A DNA stretch of 64,000 nucleotides from G020344215 sp039586575 (GTDB lineage Bacteria; Gemmatimonadota; Gemmatimonadetes; Palauibacterales; KS3-K002), in the NCBI GenBank assembly GCA_039586575.1, contig JBDHKD010000009.1, positions 1 to 64,000 on the forward strand. The letters are read 5' to 3'. Under the pieces are notes generated by a model that saw only the letters and a program-made list of their open reading frames with translations, did no database searches and was not told the DNA's origin. Every line of letters starts with the position of its first letter. The stretch's first letter is position 1. A program made the translations under genes and the position numbers. Below, one piece after another: positions 15,385 to 24,318 of this stretch.

Positions 15385-15661
15385 ACCGGGCGGGGTGGAT
15401 CCCCAGTTCCAGATGTTCGACGAGACCCCCGCTGAAAACGAGATCGGTTGGGTCCCGTACGAAGGCGAGAACTGGGCCGTCGTCGTCCAGACCCGCGAGT
15501 GCGCAGATCGCCTCTTCCGCGGCAGGTTCCTGTTCCGCTCCAAGGGACGGGAACTCCGCACCGCCGACCTCTTCATCGAGGCAACCCAGGACGACGTCGT
15601 GGAGCGGGCCACGAACTTCGAGCAACATCTACTGCTCGACCTTGTTCGATCGCTTCTCTAG
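15362..15661 (+). CDS. Hypothetical protein
   Basis: 99 residues, acidic, with no signal peptide and no recognised family. Notable blocks are I-G-W-V-P-Y-E-G-E-N-W and R-G-R-F-L-F-R-S-K-G-R, which could form a beta-rich core, then a helical C-terminus. It overlaps the lipoprotein gene by 23 bases in another frame and has no strong binding site, so it may be translated by coupling. Codon usage is like the neighbours, which is the main support that it is real. Confidence 0.55.
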   Translation: MVSSESGEPGGVDPQFQMFDETPAENEIGWVPYEGENWAVVVQTRECADRLFRGRFLFRSKGRELRTADLFIEATQDDVVERATNFEQHLLLDLVRSLL

Positions 15662-15709
15662 ATACACGCAAACTGTTGTCGGGCATTCTATTACGGTGTC
15701 TACCCTAAT

Positions 15710-16963
15710 ATGATATCTAGGCGCCGCGCCCGGCTCGCTGCGCTCCTCCTCATCGTCGCCGCCTGCCAACCGCCTTCGGGCACGGGAGTCGTGGCGGGAC
15801 CCCGCGATGAGCCGCGACCGCCCGAGGCGGAGGAGGCGGACGCGGCACCTGCGGCTGGGGGAGCCGCACTGCTGCCGGCGGATCTGAGTGGGGTGCCGGA
15901 ACTGGCCGCGTCGCTGAGCACGGATCGCGCGAGCCTGCTGGAGGCGGTCGATCGGAGCGTTGCGTGGTTCGAGAAGCCTTCCAGTCGTGAGAGCTTCCCG
16001 AGGGCGGGGGTGAGCTACGAGCGAGCCAGGCTGAGCGTCCAGGCGTTCCGAACCCTGATCGTGGAAGTAGTCGATCCTGGACGATTGGCGCGCGAGATAG
16101 AACGCGAGTTCGAGCTCCTCCTCGGTGCGGGGCGCGACGGGCGTGGCACCGTCGAGTTCACGGGATACTACGCGCCCGCGTTCAGCGGCTCGCGCGTGCC
16201 GACCGAGGAGTTCCGTTATCCCCTGTACCGGTTGCCCGACGATCTCGTGGTGGATCCGGAGACCGGGGAAACGCTGGGCCAGCGTCTGGGCGGCGAGATC
16301 GTCCCGTACCCCACGCGCGCCGACATCGAGAAGTCAGGCTTGCTGGCCGGATACGAGTTGCTTTGGCTGCAGGACCGCTTCGAAGCCTACCTGGTGCACG
16401 TTCAGGGCTCGGCAGCGATCGAGCTGCCGAACGGCTCCGTGGCCCACATCGGATACGCGGGCAACAACGGACACGACTACGTGAGCGTCGCGCGCCAGCT
16501 GGTGAGCGATGGCAAACTGGCGGAAGACGAGTTGAGCCTGGAGGAAGTGCGGGCGCACTTCGAGGCCCACCCCGAGAACCTCGGTCCGTACCTGCACCGC
16601 AACCCGCGCTTCGTGTTCTTCCGGGAGGACTATGGCGACAACTGGCCCGCCGGCTCGCTTGGCGTCAAGGTCACGCCGCTCCGCTCGCTGGCCACCGATA
16701 AGGAACTCTTCCCGCCCGGAGGCGTAGTGCTCGTCGTGACGCACACTACCGACGCCAACGGCCGGCAGCACCCGTTCGTGCAGTTCATGCTGGACCAGGA
16801 CAGCGGCGGGGCCATTCGGACGCCGGGACGGGCCGACATCTACTTCGGGGTCGGTCGCCGGGCCGAGGCGCGTGCCGGCAACCAATACGCCGAAGGACGG
16901 TTGTACTATCTGTTCATCAGGGCGGAGCGTCTGAACCGGTGGCGCCAGCGTCTGGGCTTCTGA
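15710..16963 (+). CDS. mltA: Membrane-bound lytic murein transglycosylase A (MltA family)
   Basis: 417 residues. The lipoprotein signal (L-L-L-I-V-A-A-C, Cys near 19) is followed by an acidic linker. The MltA domain shows F-T-G-Y-Y-A-P, Y-P-L-Y-R-L-P, V-H-V-Q-G-S-A and a 3D-type end with G-R-A-D-I-Y-F-G, where the Asp is the expected catalytic acid. It cleaves the glycan between MurNAc and GlcNAc, leaving 1,6-anhydroMurNAc. The ATG follows the 48-base gap directly, with TAATAT overlapping it; no ribosome-binding site is visible, so the start is uncertain by a few codons. It appears to be transcribed alone. Confidence 0.9.
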   Translation: MISRRRARLAALLLIVAACQPPSGTGVVAGPRDEPRPPEAEEADAAPAAGGAALLPADLSGVPELAASLSTDRASLLEAVDRSVAWFEKPSSRESFPRAGVSYERARLSVQAFRTLIVEVVDPGRLAREIEREFELLLGAGRDGRGTVEFTGYYAPAFSGSRVPTEEFRYPLYRLPDDLVVDPETGETLGQRLGGEIVPYPTRADIEKSGLLAGYELLWLQDRFEAYLVHVQGSAAIELPNGSVAHIGYAGNNGHDYVSVARQLVSDGKLAEDELSLEEVRAHFEAHPENLGPYLHRNPRFVFFREDYGDNWPAGSLGVKVTPLRSLATDKELFPPGGVVLVVTHTTDANGRQHPFVQFMLDQDSGGAIRTPGRADIYFGVGRRAEARAGNQYAEGRLYYLFIRAERLNRWRQRLGF

Positions 16964-17022
16964 CGCGTGGGGGAGGGTTCCACGTGACACGGTGTGTGAG
17001 CTTGGGTACAGTAAGTTGGTCC

Positions 17023-17050
17023 TTGTCTGGGCGAACGGGCACTGTACTAT
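17023..17050 (+). promoter_or_regulatory. Possible sigma-70-type promoter for pepA
   Basis: TTGTCT at 17023-17028 and TACTAT at 17045-17050 are 16 bases apart. A 7-base hairpin stem (GCCCGCC/GGCGGGC) lies between this and the pepA start. Support is from motif match only. Confidence 0.35.
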
Positions 17051-17120
17051 GGGTTACGGGTCAGCTCCCCGGTGCCCGCCACCATCTTGGGCGGGCCTAT
17101 AGAACGAACGATCGATCATC

Positions 17121-18656
17121 ATGAGACCCATGACGATGAACCTCGAGATTGCCGTCGGCGACCCGTCCGCCATCGATACGCCGCTGCTCGTCCTGCCATG
17201 GTGTCAGGGTGCGGAGAAACAACCGGAGCGCCCGGGAGCCGAGTTCGATTCCCTGGACAAGTCGTTGGGTCTGACGCTGACCCGGTCCGTAGCGGGCGGT
17301 GATTTCAGCGCCCGTCGGGGCGAGCTGCTGCTGCTGTACCGGGTTAGGGAAAGCGGTCCGGACCGAGTGCTGCTGGTGGGGGTTGGGCAGCGTGCAGATC
17401 TGAGTCTGACTCGGCTGCGCGAAGTGGGCGGCCATGCGGCGCGGCGGGCGGCGGATCTCGGGGTGACGGAGGTGCACGTAGGGGCTTCGCCGGAATGGGT
17501 CGGTGGGGTGATGGACCTGGAGGCGGTGTGCCGGGCGCTGGTGGAGGGTGTGGTGCTGGGCGGTTGGCGTTTCGAGGAGCTGCGGAGCGAGCCGGCGGAG
17601 GACGATCATCGTCCGGCGCTCGAATCCCTGACGCTGCTGGTGCCGGCGACGGTGTCGAAGAAGCTGGCGGAGAGCGGGGGGCGGGTGGGCTACGCGATCG
17701 CGACGGCCCAGAACTACGCTCGAGAGCTGGCAATCCGGCCGGCGAACATCGTGAACCCGAGGTACCTGGCCGACGAGGCGCGTCGGCTGGGCAAGGAGTA
17801 CAAGCTCAAGGTGACGATCCTCGATCGCGAGGCGATGAAGAAGGATGGGATGAACGCGCTCTTGGCGGTAGCGGCGGGGAGCGATGAGGAGCCGCGCTTC
17901 ATCGCGATCGAGTATTGCCCGGCGCCGGGCCTACGGCCGCTGGTGTTGGTGGGAAAGGGGGTCACGTTCGATGCCGGGGGCCTGTCGCTCAAGACGCCGC
18001 AGGGCATGGAGACGATGAAGTATGACATGTCGGGCGCGGCAGCGGTGCTCGGGGCGGTGCGCGCCGTGGCAGCGCTCGAGCTTCGAGCCAACGTGGTGGG
18101 GCTGATCCCGGCGGTAGAGAATTTGCCCTCCGGCCACGCGCTCCGTCCCGGCGATGTGATCGGCTCCCGATCGCGCAAGACGATCGAGGTACTGAACACA
18201 GACGCTGAGGGTCGGCTGATTCTGGCCGACGCCCTGAGCTACGCGGCTCGCTACGAGCCAGATGCCCTGGTGGACATTGCCACGCTGACCGGTGCCTGCG
18301 TGGTCGCGCTGGGTAACGAAGCGATCGGGCTCATGGGGAGCGATCAGGAATTAATCGATGAGATCCGGGTAGCGGCGGAGCGGAGCGGCGAGCGGGTGTG
18401 GCAGCTGCCGCTCTGGGACGAGTACCGTGAGCTGATGAAGTCGGAGATCGCCGATATCAAGAACACGGGTGGCCGCGCGGCGGCTACCATTACGGCTGGG
18501 ATCTTTCTAAGGGAGTTCGTCGGCTCGGTACCCTGGGCTCACCTGGATATCGCTGGAACGGCCTGGGCCGAGAAGGCTGGTCCGTACCAGCCGGTTGGCC
18601 CCACCGGCGTTGGCGTGAGGCTATTCACGGAGTGGGTGAGGGGCCGGGCCGGCTGA
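17121..18656 (+). CDS. pepA: Leucyl aminopeptidase, M17 family
   Basis: 511 residues. The N-terminal alpha/beta domain is variable; the C-terminal catalytic domain has V-G-K-G-V-T-F-D-A-G-G-L-S-L-K (metal and substrate residues) and N-T-D-A-E-G-R-L-I-L, the M17 signature with the catalytic Arg. It is a cytoplasmic di-zinc or manganese hexamer that removes N-terminal residues from peptides. Three ATG codons occur within the first six codons, and none has a strong binding site; the first is used here. The barrel gene starts 2 bases after its stop. Confidence 0.93.
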   Translation: MRPMTMNLEIAVGDPSAIDTPLLVLPWCQGAEKQPERPGAEFDSLDKSLGLTLTRSVAGGDFSARRGELLLLYRVRESGPDRVLLVGVGQRADLSLTRLREVGGHAARRAADLGVTEVHVGASPEWVGGVMDLEAVCRALVEGVVLGGWRFEELRSEPAEDDHRPALESLTLLVPATVSKKLAESGGRVGYAIATAQNYARELAIRPANIVNPRYLADEARRLGKEYKLKVTILDREAMKKDGMNALLAVAAGSDEEPRFIAIEYCPAPGLRPLVLVGKGVTFDAGGLSLKTPQGMETMKYDMSGAAAVLGAVRAVAALELRANVVGLIPAVENLPSGHALRPGDVIGSRSRKTIEVLNTDAEGRLILADALSYAARYEPDALVDIATLTGACVVALGNEAIGLMGSDQELIDEIRVAAERSGERVWQLPLWDEYRELMKSEIADIKNTGGRAAATITAGIFLREFVGSVPWAHLDIAGTAWAEKAGPYQPVGPTGVGVRLFTEWVRGRAG

Positions 18657-18658
18657 CG

Positions 18659-20416
18659 ATGGCCGGCCGAGTGCGACTATCTAAGCGCGTCGTCATCGTT
18701 CTCTTCGCCCTGTGCGGGCTGGCACTGGGTGTCCCTGGTCGCCTGTTGGCACAGGACCCGGCAGTGCCGTCCGGACAGGCGGAAGCTCAAGAACCGGACA
18801 GCAGCGAAGCACGAGACTCGCTCCCCGAGCCCGCCTTCCCGATCTTCCCGGATCCAGCGTCACAGAAACCGGGCGTCGCGCAGACCTGGGAGATGCGCGA
18901 CCTGCTCTCCACAGGCGCTCTGAGCTTCGCCGACCTGTTCGAGTTCACTCCGTTCCTCGATCCGCTGCGTGCCGGATTCCTGGAAGGACCGCAGGTGGCG
19001 GTATTCGCCGGCAGCGGCGGCGGCGGTTTCCGCTACAACCTGGATGGGTACGAGCTGGTCCCGCTGAGCGGTGGCGCTCTCGATCTCCACCTGATCTCGC
19101 TCGTGGAGCTCCAGCGGGTCGCGCTCGTACGATCGCCGGGGGGGTACCGTGCTTACTCCCAGACGTACCGCAAGCCCCGCGACGAGCCGTATTCACGGAT
19201 CGAGGCCGGCACGGGAGACCAGGACGCGAACCTGCTGCGGGCGTTCCTGTCCAGCCGGATCGGCGGTGCGAGAGTCGCGTTCGGCTACGACCAGATCGAC
19301 ACCGACGGGTTCGGTACGCTGGGCTCCTCCAAGCGGGCCGTCGTCTGGGCCAACCTCGCCCACCGGCTGCCGGGGGCCGTTTGGGGGCAGCTCGAGTTTC
19401 GCAGCACGACGGCGGACCGTGAGTCGTTCCCCAACCCGAAGCGCACCGATTGGATCCTGCGGCTGCGCCGACCCTTTGGAGACAACTGGCATGCGGACCT
19501 GGTCGCCGGGCACGCCAGCGCGTCGGACAGCCTGGCCGGCGAGAAGTCGGAGTACGGGGCGACCCAGGTGGCGCTGCGCGGCGCGCGTACCGCCGAGCAC
19601 TGGCAGGCTCAACTCACGCTCCGGGCCTGGGATGGCGAAGGTGTCCCCGACTTCGAGCCGGAAGCGGCGATCGAGCTCGAGGCCGGCCCGGCATCGCTCT
19701 ACGCGAGCGGTCGCTTCGAGAAGTGGGACGACTTCGAGGTCGGGTCGGGCTACGCCGCCCTCGAGATCGATCTGCCGCTCAACATTCGTGCGCTGGCCGA
19801 GTTCGAGGAGGGTGATCAGGGGCTCTACGGCGGCGAGCCACGCAAGCGCTACCAGTTCACTCGCTGGACGGCGGGCGGTGAGGTCGGCCTTTGGAGCTGG
19901 ACCGTGGGTGCGCGCGGCGGTCGCTGGCGCACGGATCCGTCGCCGGCCCTGGGGCCGCCCGCCGACAGCGCAGTCGCGCTGCCGGGCGGGACCGTCGGCG
20001 TACTGGAGGCCTGGGCCCGCGGTCCGGTGGCCAGGCTGTTTGGCGGCCGGGTGGACGTGGGTGGCTGGTTCCGAACGCGGGAGGTCGGGGAGTACTACTA
20101 CTGGCCACAAGACTCCTGGCGGGTCGAGGGCCTCTATCACGTACTGGCTTTGCGCGAGCAGCTCGACGTGTGGATCACCGGCATGGGTGGCCAGCGAGGG
20201 ATTGCACGAGTCCCCGACCCGAGCCTCGGAGAAGGGTTCGTGACGACCTTCAAGCAGAACTGGTCCCGTGTCGAAGCCGTGGTGCGCATCAAAGACTTCT
20301 ATTTCTTCTATAACTATGAGTATTTCAATGCGGCGTCGGGACCTCAGGACATACCGGGCCTCTCCCTGCCCGGGGCCCGCGTACACTTCGGGGTCAAGTG
20401 GGAGTTCTGGAACTGA
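18659..20416 (+). CDS. Outer-membrane protein with TonB-type plug and small barrel
   Basis: About 585 residues. The signal peptide ends near L-L-A-Q. A TonB-dependent receptor plug follows: F-R-Y-N-L-D-G-Y-E, D-L-H-L-I-S-L-V-E-L-Q-R-V-A-L-V-R-S-P-G. The rest is alternating beta-strands, and the chain ends K-W-E-F-W-N, close to a barrel-terminal signature. The barrel is shorter than in most receptors, about 350-400 residues. No TonB box was recognised, so it may be a receptor-like porin. The ATG lies 3 bases after the pepA stop, so co-transcription is likely. The substrate is unknown. Confidence 0.7.
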   Translation: MAGRVRLSKRVVIVLFALCGLALGVPGRLLAQDPAVPSGQAEAQEPDSSEARDSLPEPAFPIFPDPASQKPGVAQTWEMRDLLSTGALSFADLFEFTPFLDPLRAGFLEGPQVAVFAGSGGGGFRYNLDGYELVPLSGGALDLHLISLVELQRVALVRSPGGYRAYSQTYRKPRDEPYSRIEAGTGDQDANLLRAFLSSRIGGARVAFGYDQIDTDGFGTLGSSKRAVVWANLAHRLPGAVWGQLEFRSTTADRESFPNPKRTDWILRLRRPFGDNWHADLVAGHASASDSLAGEKSEYGATQVALRGARTAEHWQAQLTLRAWDGEGVPDFEPEAAIELEAGPASLYASGRFEKWDDFEVGSGYAALEIDLPLNIRALAEFEEGDQGLYGGEPRKRYQFTRWTAGGEVGLWSWTVGARGGRWRTDPSPALGPPADSAVALPGGTVGVLEAWARGPVARLFGGRVDVGGWFRTREVGEYYYWPQDSWRVEGLYHVLALREQLDVWITGMGGQRGIARVPDPSLGEGFVTTFKQNWSRVEAVVRIKDFYFFYNYEYFNAASGPQDIPGLSLPGARVHFGVKWEFWN

Positions 20417-20512
20417 GGGTGTCACGCCGTTCGGGTTTGACACCCGACGCCGAGCGCTCGATAGTAAGCACGCGCGCGCGGCTGACCGTGCTCGAGGTCG
20501 AGGGGGGTGCTC

Positions 20513-21394
20513 ATGATTCGCAGCATGACGGGGTTCGGCGAGGTCCAGCGGGAGACTCCTGTCGGACTCGTGAGCGTGCAGGTCCGCACGGTCAATCACC
20601 GCCACTTCCACGCCCACTTCCGCCTGCCGAGCGGCGCGGAACGCTGGGAGGCGGACATCACTCAGCTCTTGCGGCAGGGCATCTCCAGAGGCTCGGTCCA
20701 CTTCAAGATGACATTCCAACCGGGGCCAGGAATCGAACACCCCGTCCAGGTGGACCACGAGCGGCTGGGCGCCTATCTGAGCGCTCTGCAGGAGATCAAA
20801 GACCGCCACGGGCTCGGCGGTGATGTGGACGTCGGTCTCGTGACGCGCTTCGCCGAGATCTTTCAATCGCCGCCCGACGAGCTCGAGCTGCTACCCTTCG
20901 ACGCAGTTGCCGAGGCGACGCGTGCGGCGCTGGCGGCGGTGCTGCAGATGCGCGAGCGGGAAGGGAAGGCGCTCGCCTCGGACCTCCACGACTCCCTGTC
21001 CCAGATGTCGGCGGCTCTGGCAGGCATCGAGACCCGGGCGCCGCAGCGGCTCCTCGAAGAGCGTGACCGTTTGCACGCGGCGGTCGCTGAGCTCAGCGGT
21101 GACAGCGACGTGGACGAGGACCGCCTGGCTCGCGAGATCGCTTATCTGGCCGAGCGCTGGGACATCAACGAAGAGATCGTACGTCTGCGCTCCCACATCG
21201 AGCAGTTCGAGAGCACGCTCGGCGATGAGGACTCCGAGCCGGTGGGCAAGCGACTGGGTTTCTGGGTCCAGGAGATGCACCGGGAGGCCAACACCATCGG
21301 CTCGAAGGCGAACGATGCCGAGATCGCGCGCCTGGCCGTCGACATCAAGACGGGGATCGAGAAGCTGCGCGAGCAAGTCGAGAACGTGGAATGA
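20513..21394 (+). CDS. yicC: YicC family protein (putative endoribonuclease)
   Basis: 293 residues beginning M-I-R-S-M-T-G-F-G, the diagnostic N-terminus. N-H-R-H-F and a C-terminal DUF1732 block (K-R-L-G-F-W-V-Q-E-M-x-R-E-x-N-T-I-G-S-K) complete the family. E. coli YicC is an RNase. The ATG at 20513 is preferred because a run of six G lies 6 bases upstream. The stop overlaps gmk by 4 bases (ATGA), the normal order in many bacteria. Confidence 0.93.
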   Translation: MIRSMTGFGEVQRETPVGLVSVQVRTVNHRHFHAHFRLPSGAERWEADITQLLRQGISRGSVHFKMTFQPGPGIEHPVQVDHERLGAYLSALQEIKDRHGLGGDVDVGLVTRFAEIFQSPPDELELLPFDAVAEATRAALAAVLQMREREGKALASDLHDSLSQMSAALAGIETRAPQRLLEERDRLHAAVAELSGDSDVDEDRLAREIAYLAERWDINEEIVRLRSHIEQFESTLGDEDSEPVGKRLGFWVQEMHREANTIGSKANDAEIARLAVDIKTGIEKLREQVENVE

Positions 21395-22023
21395 GAAGTT
21401 TCGCGATCGCGATCTGTGCGCCTTCGGGCGCCGGCAAGACGACCGTAGCGAGAGCGCTGGTCGAGGCGTCGGACGATCTGCAGTTTTCCGTCTCGGTGAC
21501 CACACGTGCTATGCGACCGGACGAGCAGGAGGGTGTGGACTACCACTTCGTGAGTCGCGCCGAGTTCGAGTCGCTGATCCGCGAGGGCGCTCTCCTCGAA
21601 TGGGCTGAAGTGCACGGCGAGCATTACGGGACGCCGCGAGCGAATCTCGAGGAGGCGGAACGCTGCGGGATGCTGCTCCTGCTCGACATCGATGTGCAGG
21701 GCGCCCGCCAGGTCGTCGATGCGCTCTCCGACACCGTCACGCTGTTCCTACTGCCGCCGTCCTTCGATGCGCTCATGGAACGTCTGCGGGGACGGGGGAG
21801 CGAGGACGAAGGTCGCTTGCGCCGCCGCCTCGAGACGGCAAAGAGCGAGCTGAGGTGCGTGGACGAGTTCCAGTACGTGGTCATCAACGAGCAGCTGCAA
21901 GACACCGTCAGTGCGATCCAGGCCATCGTTGCGGCAGAACGACTGCGACGCAGTCGCCGGGGCCCGGAGGTCTCCGAGCTGCGGCGCCGTCTGCTGGATG
22001 GGCTGGAGGGGGAGCGCCCCTAG
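21391..22023 (+). CDS. gmk: Guanylate kinase
   Basis: 210 residues. The P-loop reads A-P-S-G-A-G-K-T-T; most family members have G-P-S-G-x-G-K-S/T. S-V-T-T-R-A-M-R-P-x-E-x-x-G-V-D-Y-H-F is the GMP-binding stretch and L-L-L-D-I-D-V-Q-G the strand before the lid. It phosphorylates GMP to GDP. It is translationally coupled to yicC and followed by rpoZ 81 bases later. Confidence 0.92.
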   Translation: MRSFAIAICAPSGAGKTTVARALVEASDDLQFSVSVTTRAMRPDEQEGVDYHFVSRAEFESLIREGALLEWAEVHGEHYGTPRANLEEAERCGMLLLLDIDVQGARQVVDALSDTVTLFLLPPSFDALMERLRGRGSEDEGRLRRRLETAKSELRCVDEFQYVVINEQLQDTVSAIQAIVAAERLRRSRRGPEVSELRRRLLDGLEGERP

Positions 22024-22104
22024 TCGAGCCCTTCCACGTGGCGGCTCGCCGGTGTAGTTTTGTCCGTTCGCAGCTAACCCAAACACGGACTGGCAACTGC
22101 TTAT

Positions 22105-22320
22105 ATGAAGGTCTTCAGCCCCAACGAGATCGCTGAGACCGCGGCCGGCAACAAGTACCTGGGAGTGCTGGTGGCGGCTCGTTATGCTCGCGAGGTCAAC
22201 GCCCTCCGGCTGGGCACTTCCCCTTATGGGCCGGAGAAGCTGACGACGCAGGCCCTTGAAGAGCTGACTTCCGGACAGATGGAGTTCCGTTTAGTGAGAC
22301 GGCGCCGGCCGGCGTCGTAG
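22105..22320 (+). CDS. rpoZ: RNA polymerase omega subunit
   Basis: 71 residues. The motif N-K-Y-L-G-V-L-V-A-A-R-Y-A-R-E-V-N is the conserved core helix of omega, followed by a less conserved K-L-T-T-Q-A-L-E-E-L. It helps assemble and stabilise RNA polymerase. Its position after gmk and before coaBC (8 bases) is the typical bacterial context. The ATG has no strong binding site. Confidence 0.88.
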   Translation: MKVFSPNEIAETAAGNKYLGVLVAARYAREVNALRLGTSPYGPEKLTTQALEELTSGQMEFRLVRRRRPAS

Positions 22321-22328
22321 CTTGCACA

Positions 22329-23531
22329 ATGCGCCCGTTCGACGGTAAGCGGGTGCTGGTCGGCGTGTCCGGCGGGATCGCCGCGTACAAGGCGGCGGAC
22401 CTGGTGCGCCGACTCCTTCAGGCGGGCGCGGAAGTCCAGGTCATCCTGACAGAGAATGGTGCGCGGTTTGTCGGTCCAACGACCTTCGAAGGTCTGACGG
22501 GACGGCCCGCGCTCCAATCACTTTGGGAGGGCGCGCTCCGGCACATCGACCTGGGCTGCTGGGCGGATGCGATCGTGATTGCCCCCGCCACGGCCAACCT
22601 ACTGGCCAAGCTCGCCGCCGGAATCGCCGACGACCTCCTGACTACAACGGTCCTCGCCGCGCCTCATCGCGCGCTCTTGGCGCCCGCGATGAACACGCGC
22701 ATGTTCGAGCATCCCGCCACACAACGTAGCCTGGAAACCCTGCGGGGCTTCGGGCACGAGCTCGTTGGCCCGGCGTTCGGCGAGCTGGCGGAAGGCGAGG
22801 AAGGGTGGGGTCGCATGGTCGAGCCGGAGATCATCTTGGCCAATGTGGGTCGGCTGCTCGAGCCGACCAGCGGCTGGCGCGGCAAACGTGTCGTCGTCAC
22901 CTCAGGTCCGACCTGGGAGCCTGTGGACGCGGTGCGCTTTCTGGGGAACCGATCCTCGGGCCGGATGGGGAACGCGATCGCCGCAGCGGCCTGGCGGCGC
23001 GGCGCCGACGTCGTGCTGATCAACGGCCCGTCCAACATTCCCGCGCCAGCCGAGCTCGCCGATGTACGATCGGTGCGGACAGCCGCCGAGATGGGGTCGG
23101 CTCTGAGCGAGGCGATCAGCGATGCGTCCGCCGTGTTCATGGCGGCAGCCGTGGCCGACTTCCGACCCAGTGCGCCCGAGGAGGGGAAGATCCGCCGCTC
23201 CAGCGGCCTGGCCTCCATAGCGGTAGAGCCGTGTCCCGATCTTCTGGCCACACTGCGCAGCGGTGCACCCGATGATTGCGTGATCGTCGCTTTCGCTGTT
23301 GAATACGGTGAGGGTGGGGTCGATGCGGCGCGGCGCAAGTTGGAGGAAAAGGGTGCCCACCTGATCGTCCTCAACGACCCGAGCGAGCCGGGCGCCGGTT
23401 TCGAGGCCGACACGAACCGCGTCAGGCTGATCGATAAAGCGGGTGGCGTCGAGACGCTGCCCCAGATGCTCAAGACCGAAGTCGCCGACACGATCCTAGA
23501 CAGAGCCGAGAGCCTCCTGCCAGGTGACTGA
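22329..23531 (+). CDS. coaBC: Phosphopantothenoylcysteine decarboxylase / phosphopantothenate-cysteine ligase
   Basis: 400 residues, bifunctional. The CoaC domain (1-180) has V-S-G-G-I-A-A-Y-K, A-P-A-T-A-N and P-A-M-N-T-R-M; the His of R-H-I-D-L is the expected catalytic base. The CoaB domain (185-400) has S-G-P-T-W-E-P-V-D-x-V-R and N-R-S-S-G-R-M-G. The two consecutive steps convert 4'-phosphopantothenate to 4'-phosphopantetheine in coenzyme A synthesis. The next gene starts within its last codons. Confidence 0.95.
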   Translation: MRPFDGKRVLVGVSGGIAAYKAADLVRRLLQAGAEVQVILTENGARFVGPTTFEGLTGRPALQSLWEGALRHIDLGCWADAIVIAPATANLLAKLAAGIADDLLTTTVLAAPHRALLAPAMNTRMFEHPATQRSLETLRGFGHELVGPAFGELAEGEEGWGRMVEPEIILANVGRLLEPTSGWRGKRVVVTSGPTWEPVDAVRFLGNRSSGRMGNAIAAAAWRRGADVVLINGPSNIPAPAELADVRSVRTAAEMGSALSEAISDASAVFMAAAVADFRPSAPEEGKIRRSSGLASIAVEPCPDLLATLRSGAPDDCVIVAFAVEYGEGGVDAARRKLEEKGAHLIVLNDPSEPGAGFEADTNRVRLIDKAGGVETLPQMLKTEVADTILDRAESLLPGD

Positions 23532-24318
23532 GGGAGCCGATACTCGCGAGCTGCTGGCGCGCTACTTGAGGCAACGTGCCGAGCTGGGCCAGCGTGAGCT
23601 GTACCTCGAGAGTCGTAGGGGCGTCGAGCTGATCGAGCGCGCCCGTCTGGTCGCCACCGCCGTCTACGGCGAATCGCCCCGGCCGGCCGCCGGGGAATCC
23701 GCCGTGCACGAAGCGCCGCTGCCGGCGACGAGTCCGGCCGATGACTTCGAGTCGCTGCGAGCCGAGGCGCTCGCCTGTACCCGGTGTCGTCTGGCGGAGG
23801 GACGGACCGCCGTCGTGTTCGGGGAAGGTGATCGCCACGCCGACTTGCTCGTGGTTGGTGAGGCGCCGGGCTACGAAGAGGACCGTTCCGGCCGACCCTT
23901 CGTTGGCCCTGCGGGCAAGTTGCTGGACAAGATGCTGGCGGCCATCGGGTTCCGCCGCGACGAGGTCTTCATCTGCAATGTGTTGAAGTGCCGGCCGCCC
24001 AAGAACCGCGATCCCGTGGCAGATGAAGTCGCGGCGTGTCGGCCTTATCTTCGTAGACAGGTCGAGCTCGTCGCGCCCAAGGCGATCTGCGCCTTCGGCC
24101 GGTTCGCCGCTCAGACGCTCCTGGTCAGCGAGCAGTCGCTGACGCGTTTGCGGGGCGCTACACACGAATTCATGGGGATTCCCGTCGTGGTGACCTACCA
24201 TCCTGCGGCGCTTTTGCGCAACCAAGAGTGGAAACGGCCGGCTTGGGAGGACCTGAAGACACTGAGGCGCCTCTATGACGAGGCAGGCGGCCGAATTCCG
24301 GGAGGCAGCCATGGCTGA
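23524..24318 (+). CDS. Family 4 uracil-DNA glycosylase with 4Fe-4S cluster
   Basis: 264 residues from a GTG that overlaps coaBC by 8 bases. After a variable N-terminus of about 75 residues, C-T-R-C provides two cluster cysteines; the others lie in K-C-R-P-P and A-A-C-R-P. G-E-A-P-G-Y-E-E-D and P-F-V-G-P-A-G-K-L-L form the active site, and H-P-A-A-L-L-R-N is the second catalytic motif. It removes uracil from DNA. The long N-terminal extension resembles the 'DnaQ/Pol-related' annotation of some family 4/5 proteins but has no domain I can name. dnaB starts within its end. Confidence 0.9.
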   Translation: MTEGADTRELLARYLRQRAELGQRELYLESRRGVELIERARLVATAVYGESPRPAAGESAVHEAPLPATSPADDFESLRAEALACTRCRLAEGRTAVVFGEGDRHADLLVVGEAPGYEEDRSGRPFVGPAGKLLDKMLAAIGFRRDEVFICNVLKCRPPKNRDPVADEVAACRPYLRRQVELVAPKAICAFGRFAAQTLLVSEQSLTRLRGATHEFMGIPVVVTYHPAALLRNQEWKRPAWEDLKTLRRLYDEAGGRIPGGSHG

